Source of the DNA: Congeria kusceri
Taxonomy: Eukaryota; Mollusca; Bivalvia; Myida; Dreissenidae
DNA length: 64,000 bases
Direction of reading: 5' to 3'
NCBI GenBank assembly: GCA_027627225.1
Contig: CM051024.1
Span: 80,631,204-80,695,203 of the forward strand
Shown here: positions 13,418 through 25,539 of the stretch, piece by piece
How the letters are laid out: each line of letters begins with the position of its first letter
Numbering within the stretch: the first letter of the stretch is position 1
Position numbers and translations under genes: made by a program
Notes under the pieces: model-generated
Seen by the model: the letters and a program-made list of their open reading frames with translations, nothing else
Told to the model about the DNA's origin: nothing
Databases searched by the model: none

Positions 13418-14673
13418 TTAGGTCACTAAGTCCACTATGGCAGCCAATGATGCTTGGATACTCTCCAGACTGTCCATCATTTTCTTCTGGTTTTCCAAGA
13501 AAGTTTCATCAAAGGATCATGCAATGACATTTATAATACATGGGTAAACAGGAAAACTCGTAAAAGAAATTTACAATAATTATGTGGGTTAGAATTAAGA
13601 CTTATTCATATCAATTAATTCATATAAAGTATTTCAAATGTCCGTTTTTTATATATCAATTATCAACTGTAGTATTTTTACTTTCAAAACTTACTTTTTG
13701 ATGACTTCTTATGTGTTTCATTTCGCTTCTGTTCCCTTGTACTGGCTAAAACATGAGTTAATTATACTGTCAATTGTTATGTTGTTTTAAAATTGTGTTA
13801 TTATTCATAATTTGTTGCTTTTCGAATATAGTAATACATGCAAAATGTACGTATAGATACATTTAACATTATTGTGCAAATAGCAAACTTACAGCTTGTC
13901 TAGTGTAAACGTTAAATTTTGATATTAGTTAATTAAAAGAGTTATCTCTTAATCAAAAACACACTTAAATGTTAATTCTTATCCATAAATGCATTATGCC
14001 TCCATCAATAAAAATATGTTGATGATAATTACCTGTTGATGTGCCGTTTCGGATTTCACTTGAAGCAACTGGGCTACAGTCAATTTCTGCGGGTGCAGAA
14101 ATAAAACGTTTATGTATTGTTCAGTTTATTATGCTAAACGTATGCTTGCCAGAGGATGGCAACGCGATATCAGCTACATGTTGGCAAAAAAGAGGTTTCG
14201 TACAAAAAGAATAAGGAAGTAAAATAAAGGGCAATAACTCCTTAAATATTGAAGAAAGAGTATTGGTAATTGTGCTCTGCACTTCCTCTGATTTTCCTCT
14301 ATCATTATATGAAGTTTCATTTGAATCCCTTCAAGAAGCGTGACGGACGGACTATTCGATTACTATATACCCCCGAAGTTCCCTTCGGGAGCATAAAAAC
14401 TGACCTTAATACATCGATGAAATGCCGTAAAGAGCAATTCAATTTTTAAATAACAATAATTTCATAACCAATAAACAGACACCTTAAAATGACCATAAAA
14501 TCGTTATATAGACATATATAGTCAATACGAGCAACATATACGTCAGCGATGGAATGATGAAAGAATATATCACCGTTTGTTCGTAGGCTTTACACACTGG
14601 CAGTGGAGATGCGGGCCCTCCCCCAGTGGACTGCACCTCCAGTCTCCTCTTTTTTCTTTTTCTTGACAAGGCT
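13418..14673 (-). CDS. Myb/SANT-like (NAIF1-like) DNA-binding protein, C-terminal exons, probably decayed
   Basis: Four minus-strand coding blocks occur in order. Block 14673 to about 14550 follows a TTCATTGCAG acceptor and gives SRKRKKRRLEVQSTGGGP. Block 14086-14033 (54 nt) has clean AG and GTAATT borders and gives KLTVAQLLQVKSETAHQQ. Block 13745-13695 (51 nt) is flanked by TTTTAG and GTAAGT. Block 13516-13418 gives SFDETFLENQKKMMDSLESI and onward to a stop, an amphipathic, coiled-coil-like tail. A basic stretch followed by TGGGP and then a coiled coil is the layout of NAIF1/Harbinger-associated Myb/SANT proteins. The Myb domain itself is not found to the right, where a mariner sits at 14938. 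The last block lacks an AG acceptor, so the gene may be broken. The family call is from motif memory, not a search. Confidence 0.45.
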
Positions 14674-14937
14674 CTGCAATGAATTGAAAGATAGGTTATT
14701 CTATAATAGAACTAGTGGCAGCAAAGAAAGGGTGTGGTGCTAGGACATGTAAATTTTAAAGCAATTTTCCTCAATTAGTTGAATATGTGTTCAAGCATGC
14801 AAAATCAGTGTTCTTTCTGAATAAAAATAAAAACAACAATAAAGTACGGGATATTTTGCGAAAAGGAATTAATATATCGAATTTAAGTGGATAAGTCATC
14901 GAAGAAAACGAATGTCCTATGCAAGATCGTACATGTA

Positions 14938-16090
14938 CGATGGGCGATCCATAATTAACCGGACTGGCTTTGAATTTTATTTATTGCTTAATATATTTGA
15001 ATAAAAGTTTCAGATACAAGCGTTTATTTATTATTTAATATGGAAACAAAACGATATTTATTTCAAAGCATACACTCTAAATGTTGTTCGTTGCTATAGC
15101 AACCCATACCACTTTAAGCGGGGACGGTGTCGTAATTTTGCTTTAATGTTTGAATTTGATATAAAAATAAATAGTTTAAAACGTGCCGTTTCGGCGCCGA
15201 TTAACGAATTCAACGTCATTGGTCAATTTTCTGACGTCATTGTAGACACGACTGGCTAGCAAAACGAGTTTAAGCGTTACTGCCCGTTTCCTTTCATGGC
15301 GTCATCTGATCCAACCGGTATTATAAATTTCTGTTGTGAGCTTAAATATTCGCCGACCTAAACCTCCGAGATGATTCAGAAGACATTGGCAGGCACCAAC
15401 ATGTCACGAGCGCATGCTTTTGAGCGGCACAGACGATTATGGGAAGGCCGTGTGTCGCTGGAAGACAAAAAAGAAGACGTTAATAGATTCAACGTTTGTT
15501 GCTACAGTTAAAGACGTTGTTGATATGCGGATCAATATTTAGGACATATGCAGACGTGTGTGATATTATAATTCACCACGACAAAGCACCCTCCAATACA
15601 GCCGACGCAACCAATTAAGCTAGATATCGGGCTCTTGGGATTGTAACTGGTTGATCACCCTGCATACTCGCCGGACGTCGCCCCAATGGATTTGTGCGTG
15701 CTTCCCGTGGTTAAGTCGGCATTGAAGGGCACGAGGTTTGAGACATTTGACAACCTGTCACGTGCGGTCCAGCGTGTTGTGTCCCGGTTAGATGAAGAGT
15801 GGTACATTAACCTGTTTCAGCGCCATGAAAAATGTGTATCTTGCGCTGGTGATTATTTGAAAAGATGACAGAAACACGCTACGTCATTTTGACGTACAGT
15901 TTTCGTCTAAGCGTTCCCCAACGGTTGTTATAATAATGTATGTACATTTTTTATTTCTTGCATTACAGCTATGAAACTTTCAGATAATATAGATAAAGGA
16001 TTGATAAGATTTACTTTTTTGTTTTATCTACGTGGACCTTGTTGTTTAAAAATAACAGCCTCAGTCCGGTAAATTCTGGATCACCCCTCG
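14938..16090. mobile_element. mariner transposon, dead, with TIRs and TA target site
   Basis: The left end CGATGGGCGATCCATAATT and the inverted right end CGAGGGGTGATCCAGAATT match over about 30 bp, ending in ACCGGACTG. Both ends are flanked by TA (14936-14937 and 16091-16092), the target site of Tc1/mariner elements. At 1153 bp it is slightly shorter than a full mariner (about 1.3 kb) and carries a broken transposase on the plus strand. Confidence 0.88.
15371..15868 (+). pseudogene. mariner transposase remnant
   Basis: An N-terminal block begins at ATG 15371 with MSRAHAFERHRRLWEGRVS, the helix-turn-helix start of mariner transposases. A middle block near 15572 reads HHDKAPSNTADATN, the second catalytic aspartate region. 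The C-terminal block (15650-15868) contains HPAYSPDVAPMD, then SALKGTRFETFDNL and EEWYINLFQRHEKC up to a stop. Between the first two blocks most of the catalytic core is deleted, and the blocks are in different frames. It cannot encode an active enzyme. Confidence 0.85.
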
Positions 16091-16199
16091 TACAAGGCAT
16101 TCTGGGCATATCCAGTTGTGTCTGCATTAAATATTTAGGAATTTCCAACAAACAGTCTTGTTAGCGTTTAATGATGTAAAGTATTATTAGTTACACCGT

Positions 16200-16309
16200 A
16201 AGTAACTGAAGGTGTATGGGATATACACTCTCAGTGGCTTCATATCATACTCGCCCTCATATGGTATGAAGCCACTGAGGGCGTATATCCCATACACCCT
16301 TAGTTACTA
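16200..16309. repeat. Foldback hairpin (about 46 bp arms)
   Basis: AAGGTGTATGGGATATAC..CAGTGGCTTCATA is followed after a ~12 bp loop by its inverted copy ending CCATACACCCTTAGTTACT. A small MITE or the remains of one is likely. Confidence 0.75.
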
Positions 16310-16319
16310 ACAGATAAAA

Positions 16320-17985
16320 AAAATATAATATCATTTATATTAGAGCTACTTGACGTATAGTAAACCAGTTTTACGGTAATGTTTTGAAATTGTTCAGATT
16401 CTAACTATCATCACAACTTGAATAGCCATTGCTTTCGCCAGATTCAAATTGGGTCAATTCACAATCAAGCGTTGATGATCTGATATAAAAGCATTATTTT
16501 TGGTGTTATTATTATGGTACTTACTTCTGTTGTTAGAAACAGTGTAAACATTTTGAAAGTAGAATTGTCAACAATTTAATGTTGTAAATCTTTAAAATAC
16601 ATTAGATTTTTGCTATTTTCTAAAAACACAATTAATGAAAAGACCAATTCGAAGCGTTAAAGTATAAATCGTAATATTAACTTTTATACACGATGTCAAA
16701 GAACTGATCCGACTGCCCGCGGATCCTTATGAGCAGCACCCTGTACATTTTCTGTTCCTAGATCTTTCTCTATAAATGTCAGGGGCGTATTTAGGGAAAA
16801 AATGAATGTACGCCGTTGCTTGTACATGAAATATATCGGACAATAATATTAAAGGAATTATTCACATATTGGCAAATAGAGAAATTCCAAAGAAAAAAAC
16901 AACAAAATAATATATAAAGGGGCGAACATGACACTGCTGACAAAAATTAATTCAATATATAATATCGCATTATGAATAAACATCAGATGAAATAGCGAAA
17001 AGTGTAAAACGTGTTTTTAGACTGGTGGCGGAAGCCAACGGTCTTTTGAGAGGGTAATTTATAGAACAGGTATCACAGGGAACTACTTTTTTTGCAGGCT
17101 ACGAGTCAGTAAACCGAAACCTGAACGGGTCCTTTTTCTACCTGTTTTATTATATTTTAATTATTTAAGGGAATGTAAGTCATATGTGCTATAATGTGTA
17201 TATCGTGTTATTTATAACATTTACATATTTTTAAATGTCAATTTATTACAAAATGTTACTTCAAACCAATGACACCCCTACTTTCGCTATTTGCATGTTG
17301 TGTGTAACCGAAATATTCACCTTAGTGCCCTGGAATAAGACCACTAAATAATGAGCTACATCTGTTACTTTTAACACTAACTGCTACGCTTCATCAATTT
17401 TTCTGCATGGCCCGTTGCAGATTGACTTGTCGACTGGCATGTATATAATTCCGTCTGCAACTATAACTAGGCTTAAAAATATATGTTTTTGCTTAAAAAA
17501 TATTTTTATTGTGATGTCGTATACTATTGAATAGAACGCAACATTATCAAGTTTAAAAGTGGGAAATTCAACTTACATTCAAACAAATGATTCCATCTTA
17601 GCAAAAATGCACTTTTTAGTTTCTGTTGTCGCCAACAGTCTTTCTACGTTGGCAGCGTTTTGATTAAGCAATAATAATGCACTTTGCAAGGAACAACTTA
17701 AAATTAAAGCACTTTAAGTATCTATATGAAACCTTATCTTCAATAAATATATTTTAAAAGATATTCGGCGTCTTTGATCATTTTTATCCGTCGTATATTA
17801 GACTCGATCAGTAGGTCACATACTACCATAAAAAAATCATGCTTTATTCCTCCCAACATATCATCATATAAATTAACGTTACCTGTTTGTTGGTTTTGCA
17901 AAAGAAAATTTCGCGAATTCGCCGTGATGTACTTAAAACAGCCTCTAGCCTTATTAACTCCTTATCTTGACATGTTGGGGTTTAT
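16320..17985. other. Intergenic, no feature seen
   Basis: AT-rich with no exon-like blocks. A frame at 17774-18070 is open but has no recognisable content. Confidence 0.4.
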
Positions 17986-17989
17986 TATT

Positions 17990-18300
17990 ATATATGTATC
18001 TCACATTGGAGGGATGTCAAGATGTTCCCCTTCCATTTTATTTTGTGATCTCACTATTTCTGGGGGCTGATTAAACATTGTCACGCATATGTGCCACATT
18101 TCACAGGATGTTTTGTGTTCCCTGTGATTTATTTTGATGGGATGTCAAATTGTCCCCTTCTTTTTACGCGGCAAATCTATTCTTCGAGGTGGCAAAAGCC
18201 ACTTGGCTATTTTTAACCACTATTTCACAGGATGTCTCGTGTTCCCTGTGCTTCTTTCGGAAGGGATGTCAAACGTTTCCCTTTCCTTTATATTAAAAAA
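17990..18300. repeat. Diverged ~126 bp tandem repeat, three units
   Basis: GGGATGTCAA recurs at about 18011, 18139 and 18263, each followed by a CCCCTTC-like block. CACAGGATGT and TTCCCTGTG lie in the spacers. Confidence 0.55.
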
Positions 18301-18753
18301 AAACTAAAACAAAAAAACAACAACAACAAAACTCAACAATATACAATTATTATTCATTAATAGTCATTTAAAATTTAATAATTTGGCTACATTTTACTGT
18401 TTGATCCACATCAATTTATTGTCATTCTATCATCTTTGGGGATACCTGCCTCCGCTTATATTACATGACCGCTCATTATTCCCTAAACCACTGTGCAGGC
18501 TTGTTTCCTATGATCATTTAAGCACTCGTGGGATTGATGTTTTCTTGTTTGATATTTGCTTATTATTCCTGGGTTATACTTTCAGATGAAACCCCCCAAA
18601 ACCACGTTAACTGAAAATATTTAAAGATTTGTGAATAATCTATGTCACGTGACAGTATAAACCCGTCTAAATAAATAAAGAGCGAAAAGTATGAAATTAA
18701 CGAAATGGAATAGTCCAATGACATAAATAATTTTATATTGGTATAAAATTTAA

Positions 18754-19945
18754 TTTATGTATTGTCCTGCCGATGGTAAAGCGTACTTGTATTGAATGAG
18801 GGAAAAACAACACATATATGAATTGAAAATGGGCATTTTATTAAATGCCATAAAAACATGTTTGCAAGAGTAACATGACAAGCATATATGTTAACCCACA
18901 TTACATAACTGGGTGGCAAAAAACGGCCACAGTGGGAACCACACCGCCACCCAGTAAGCGAGACCTAAGGCAGGAGGAATACAAGTAACAGGTTTATGAG
19001 TTTTTGATCCGTACATAGAAGTACTGGAAACTGTATGATTGAGTAAGAAAGATATTAAGACTTTAAGAGATGAATGTCCATAGAATAAAATACAGAAAAA
19101 TATAGCAAATAATCGACCATGGAATTCAAAGTGACTCAACACACATCAAAGTACGTGCAAGAATATAATACTGACAAAATATAGGCACATAGCAAAATAT
19201 ATCAAATGGATAAAAAAAGATAAACCGCATTCGAAGAAGTAAAATATAAACAACGACCAAACGCTGTGCTATAAACAAAGTTGGCGGCCTAAACCATCCA
19301 ACAAGGACTAGATCAAAAATGGTTATTTGAACGGAAAAGTAACTGGACATAAAGCACGGAATACACATATGTACAAAGGTAATTACAAACATAAAAACCA
19401 ATGGTGTAAAGCCTGAGCGGCCTAAACCGTCTAGCATTTCTGTGTAAGGCGAAAACTATGTAGTATGAGTAAGTTGGCGGCCTGAACCATCCAACCAGGT
19501 CAGAGCAAAAATGGCTATGCATAAATGTAAATGGACATTCAAGTACTAAATACATCTACGTTACAAACATAAAAAACACTGATTTAAAGAGCTAGCGGCC
19601 TAAACTGTCTAGCCTTTGTGTTTTATGCAAAAATCCATGTAGTGGTGGCCTAAACCATCTAACCAAGACTAGATGAAAAATGAATATTAAAACGGAAAAG
19701 AAAATGGACATAAAAACATTTAATATACATATGTGCAAAAATGTTAAGAAAAATCCATGGTTCACACTGTGGCGGTTTTTTTGCCACACAGTTATGTAAT
19801 GTGGGTTAACATATATGCTTGTCATGTTACTCTTGCAAATATGTTTTCATAGCATTTAATAAAATGCCCATTTTCAATTCAAATATTGTTGTTTTGCCCT
19901 CATTCCATACAAGTACCTTTACCTTCGGCAGTACGATACATTAAT
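18754..19945. mobile_element. Non-autonomous DNA element with ~170 bp terminal inverted repeats
   Basis: The left 170 bp (CTGCCGATGGTAAAG..TGAATGAGGG..GGGCATTTTATTAAATGC..GTTAACCCACATTACATAAC, given in pieces) reappears inverted at about 19775-19945 with roughly 90 percent identity. The core holds three copies of a 175-195 bp unit marked by GGCGGCCTAAACCATCC at about 19283, 19476 and 19644, alternating with GGCCTAAACCGTCTAGC. No transposase is present. It lies directly downstream of the last recognisable exon of the minus-strand DUF1647-like copy. Open frames at 18891-19825 are produced by the units. Confidence 0.8.
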
Positions 19946-19987
19946 AATGTTAATCTGTTTTAACGTAATGTTTGACGAATGACTCAC

Positions 19988-20749
19988 TTTTGTCTGGTTC
20001 ACCAGCCTACAACCCAAGTCGTAAAAGATCATTCTCAGATTTGGTTTCATTTTCCTCACAATCGAGTTGAAGTTCTGGAACATCTCAAGGGACTCGTGAA
20101 AATGATTGGACAAAACACCCGTAATAAACACGGGATGAGCGTCCTTTGGTATCGCGTTAATATCTGACAAGTTCCCAAATAAGTCTGAAAAAGATAAACG
20201 CAAGATATTAAAAACTTTAAATACACTGTAAACAATCGACTGAATATACAGAGTAGACCCTCGTAAAGGACCTTTCACCAGTCGTGAGTTTTGGTGTATT
20301 GCGTTGCCAAATTTCACGGCAATGATACCATACTAAGCACATACATGTACTTTCCTTTACGGCTTTAACAATTTGCCTTTTTATTGCCCTCACTATTCAC
20401 AAATAGACCCAAGCCCCATGACTGCAAACATTCTAAAGCTTAATCTTAGTCTTAATCTTAAATATTAAACCAGTGGAAATCAAAGCTCAAATATAACAAG
20501 CATTCTCATTGGACAATATTTTAAGTGGAGACTAAGTTTGAAATTGAAAACGTTCGTAGTCATGGGGCCAGGCCTCTTCACAATTTTGAAAGAAAAAACG
20601 CACGGATGTATAATTAAAATGTTGTTAAAGCATACCATTTATGTAGTGCTGTACTTTGTCATAGTCGTGAAATAACGTGGTCCGACGTGAGTCGTTGATA
20701 GTTCCGCTGCAAGGTTCACTGTACACTTTGGGGGTACGTCTCTGAACAC
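19988..20749 (-). CDS. Second DUF1647/glycosyltransferase-like gene copy, two exons, 3' part missing
   Basis: Exon 20749-20636 (114 nt) has a TTTCCAG acceptor and a GTATGC donor. It encodes VQRRTPKVYSEPCSG, INDSRRTTLFHDYD and KVQHYIN. Exon 20184-19988 (197 nt, the same length and phase as 352-548) has a TTTTTCAG acceptor and a GTGAGT donor and encodes PVFITGVLSNHFHESLEMF and VRKMKPNLRMIFYDLG. The expected later exons (YRRFPFERFP and WMDSSIRF in the copy at the left edge) are not found on the minus strand further left. Instead a long-TIR element occupies 18754-19945. The sequence after YDLG also departs from the left copy. A truncated or decaying paralogue is likely. Confidence 0.65.
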
Positions 20750-21224
20750 CTGGAAACAGGTCAATACATACCTGATTAAAATTAATATATAATATAGAAG
20801 TAATATCTTGCTTTAGAATTAAAGAATCATTAATATATTATATTTAAATATTTTAGAAAATTATCAAAGATTTATATCACACTTACAAATACCCACATGA
20901 ATCATGGCGTTTGTAAGACTAACAATTATCAATTGTTAACAATTGTGTATGATTATAAAGAAACAGGAAAAAGGGGCGTTTGTAAAGCTCCTTAAAATTC
21001 TCAACATATAATGTCTGTGTTTGCAAGATCTTACAACTTTCAGCAAAAACTGTTCCTTTGTCGGATTCTTACAATGAGATTCTTGTAAAATTTATTAGCA
21101 GAAAAAGTGGCAAGTTTGTGAGATTCTTACTATAAAACTCCAGACAGAAAAAGGGAACATTTGTAAGATTTTGTTTACAATTCTCAGCAGAAAAAAAACC
21201 CAATAGGTTTCTCTGTTTGCTGAC

Positions 21225-21690
21225 CAACATCACTGTCAATACCTTTTGTCTGTATGTTTGAAGAATTAAGTGAGGATTTCGACGTCACTAGATTAACTTG
21301 ACCAGTCGCAGATGGATTTAGTCGAAGTACATGTGACTCATTGTCTATATGTTTTTCCGTGTGTTGAACGAAACACGTATACTCGAAGAACTTAAGGCGG
21401 ATTTCGACGACAGTAGATATACTGGGTCCGTCGCAGATGGATTTATTGGAAATACATGTTTCTCCTTTTCTATATGTTGCTCCGTTTGTTGTCCATGCCT
21501 TGTGTCTGTATCGTTGAATAATTCAGTGTGGATTTCGACATCACTAGATTAACTGGATCCGTCGCAGATGGATTTATTGGCAGTAAATGTGACTCGTTGT
21601 TTATATGTTGAATAAGGCGGACCGTTGGGTCGAAGTTCGTTATCATACGGTACAGCACTGTGGCAGCTGAAACAGAAGTGATTACTCTTA
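21225..21690 (-). pseudogene. Tandemly expanded N-terminal (stem) exon of the DUF1647-like copy, frame-broken
   Basis: Three diverged units of 125-130 bp each encode a version of NPSATDPVNLVMSKSTLN on the minus strand (NPSATDPVYLLSSKSALS and NPSATGQVNLVTSKSSLN in the next two). A conserved protein core with unit lengths that are not all multiples of three puts a stop or frame change at each junction (ends NI-stop). It sits about 0.5 kb upstream of exon 20749 in the same orientation, so it probably was the stalk region of that gene. This link is inference. Confidence 0.45.
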
Positions 21691-21822
21691 CAGGTCGACT
21701 GTCTGTTCCAGTAGATAAAAGGTCCATATACATAGACAAAATGTGAATAGTTATGTATTATTCAGAGCTTGTTGTTAGTAGCATTATTAGAAGTACTGAC
21801 AGTAGTATTATTATTTACTGTA

Positions 21823-21900
21823 TTTATGATGATGATGATGATGATGATGATGGTGATTATTATTATTATTATTATTATCATTATTATTATTATTATTTAG
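21823..21900. repeat. (ATG)n and (ATT)n microsatellite
   Basis: About nine GAT units are followed by about 14 ATT units, immediately before the large AGT tract. Confidence 0.95.
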
Positions 21901-21925
21901 AGAAAAAGGGAAGAACAAGAAAATA

Positions 21926-22760
<835 letters not shown>

Positions 22761-22799
22761 CAGTAGTATATGTAGCAATCAATTTAATGTTTTATAGTG

Positions 22800-24190
22800 A
22801 GTGATGATTGTAAATGTAATATATTTGTTGTCAACTTATTACAAAATGCACCTTTACACTGCAATTGTTATTAAGTTTATATATTGTAACTATTTTGATC
22901 ATATATAATTCATATCGTTCTGTCAATTTACACAGAGTTCATATGGCCTTCCAGATTGTCCGATTATAACAAACAAAACTTCGCTTTGTCAAGAGTAGTA
23001 TATTTGAATTGCGCAAGTTGATGATACAGAATAAGTGCATAGCGACAGTAATCAAAATACCTACAGATTATTAGCATACCTATAACTACGAAAACCAGCC
23101 GCCATTTTCGTGGTAGAGCTACAAATCTAAACGACTCTCGCAGCTTGTTCCTGTAATATTTATGCATTTTACAATCGTTTATACTTTCTCTCAGTGGCCT
23201 ATTACATCATACAATTTTCAGAAGAAACCTAAAATAATTGCATACTGCAAGTGATTTGCATTAAATTGGTGTAAGAGTTATACTATATCAAATAAAATAT
23301 ACAGTTGAATCACGATTATACCGGACGGACCGCCGCAATTATTCGTACGGTTATTGAAGGAATGCCGAATCACTGGTAGTTCCGGGTCACTTTAACATTA
23401 ATGGTTCTAAAAATAATTGCAACCCTCCCATTTCGATTTGTATTAACTGGTGTTTGAACAGCAATACATTTGCAGTAAGTCACCAATGTTTCAACTTTGT
23501 ATGCTGATAAATGAACCGAAACAGGGTTTTAATTTTTCACACTACAGAATTTAAATTTCTTGCAATAATGAGTAGATATGGTATAAACAAATCTTGCAGT
23601 GCAAGCACGTTAAAAAGAAATTACCGTAATTTACGTATGTCGCAGAACATTTCTGGTCTGAACCTAGATCTATTATATCTATCTAAACTCCAACTGACAA
23701 ATAAATGTTAATATACATATATTTTCACTTTTCTGCTAACTAAGGTAACTTTTGTAAATTTTTTGTATAAAAAGTTATTGAATCTAGAATTATGTTCTCG
23801 GTTACAGGTGTCTGTAACAGTCTCTATTAGGCTCACTGTTCATACACTATAATCGAACATAGTAGATCTACGACCCGTTTATGCGGAAAAAGACATTTGC
23901 GTCACTACAAACAATACCAATATACATTCGATAGGGAATAAATGTTATTATACCTCCGCACAACAAAGCGAACCAAAGTGTTCCAGAACCAGCCTTTCTC
24001 TCTGTTCATCCGTCTGTCCGCCTGTATGTATGTAAACACAGTTTTATCTTCTTTTTTAAACGGAAGGGGACCACAGTTAGTGTTTTATCTTTATTCTGAT
24101 TAGATCTGCCTTTGTCGATTAATTTTAATGAAATGTAGAAGTTTACTTGCGAAGGCTAAAATCTCGCGCCAAACAGTGCACTCTTCTGTG
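22800..24190. other. Intergenic, no feature seen
   Basis: AT-rich. A CCGGACGGACCGCCG patch at 23320-23336 and small open frames are present, without recognisable content. Confidence 0.4.
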
Positions 24191-24204
24191 CATTGAGACG
24201 GGAA

Positions 24205-25520
24205 TTTATCATGCTCCCTATCACCACCATTATCATCCCTATCCCCACCATCATCCCCTCTATTCCCAACATCAACCTTCCGTTCTCTACTATCATCATC
24301 CCCATCTCCACGATCAAGCTCCTCTATCGTCATCCTTCTTATCCCCACCATCATCCTCCCTATCTCCACTATCATCCTCCCTATCCCCATCATCATCCTC
24401 CCTATCCCACCATCACCCTTCCTATCTTCAACATCATCCTCTCTATCTTCAACACTTCAACAGCATCCTCCATATCCCCACCATCATCCTCCCAATCTTC
24501 ACCATCGTCCTTCCTATCCCCACCATCATCCTCCCTATCTCCATCATCATCCTCCCTATCCCCACCATCATCCTCTCAATCTTCACCATCATCCTTTCTA
24601 TCTCTACCATCATCCCGTCTATCACAACCATCATTCCCTCTATCCCTACCATCATCCTACCTATCTCCACCATCATCCTCCCTATCCCCACCATCATCCT
24701 AAATCTCCCCACCATTATCCCTGTATCCACCATCATCATCCCTAGATCCACGATCATCCTTATAATAACCATCATTATCCTGCCTATCTCCACTATCATC
24801 ATCCCAATCGCCACCATCATCCTTCCTATCTACACCATCCTCCTCCCAAACTCTACCATCATCCTCCCTATCACGACCATCATACCCTCTATCCCAACCA
24901 TCATCATCTCTATTACCACCATCATCTCCCTCTCTATCACCACCATCATCCCCCTCTCTTCACCATCATCTTTCCCCTTTCTATCCCAACCATCACCCCC
25001 CTCTCTTTCACCACCATCATCCCCCTCTCTATCATCATCATTATCATCATCATCATCATCCCTATCCCAAAGATCATCCTTTCTATCCCACCCATCATCC
25101 TTCCTATCAATAACATCATCATCCCTATCCCCGCCATCATTCCCTTCTATATCACCACCATCATCCCCTCTCTATCACCAACAATCATCCCCCTATCTAT
25201 CACCACCATCATACCCCTCTCTATCACCACAATCATCCCCCTCTCTATCCACACCATCATCCCCCTCTCTATCACCACCATCAACCATATCACTACCATC
25301 ATTCCCCTCTCTATCACCACCATCATCCCTATAACAACCATCCCCCTTTCTATCACCATAATCATCCCTCTCTTTATCACCACCATCATCCTGCCTTTTC
25401 CTTACCACCATCACTCCTTTCCCAAGTATCATCATCCCTATCCGAAACATCATCATCCTTATCACCACCATTTCCCCCTCTTTATCACCATCATCATCCC
25501 TATCCCAACCATCATCCTCC
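24205..25520. repeat. CCATCATCCTCCCTATCC minisatellite, about 1.3 kb
   Basis: Imperfect 18-24 bp units (multiples of three predominate) are built on CACCATCATCC and CCCTATC. Because units are rarely out of phase and contain few stops, frames stay open for hundreds of codons on both strands (Ser/Pro/Ile-rich plus, Met/Gly/Val-rich minus). No start context, splice signal or protein domain supports a gene. Confidence 0.93.
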
Positions 25521-25539
25521 AAAAGAAAACAAACCAAAG

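Noticed and set aside
18891..19825. Hydrophobic minus-strand frames with GWFRPP
   Set aside because: They repeat because the element core is a tandem repeat, and they overlap the TIRs.
24147..25334. 395-residue Ser/Pro/Ile-rich frame, the longest in the window
   Set aside because: Lies entirely in a minisatellite with units in multiples of three, and equally long frames exist on the other strand.
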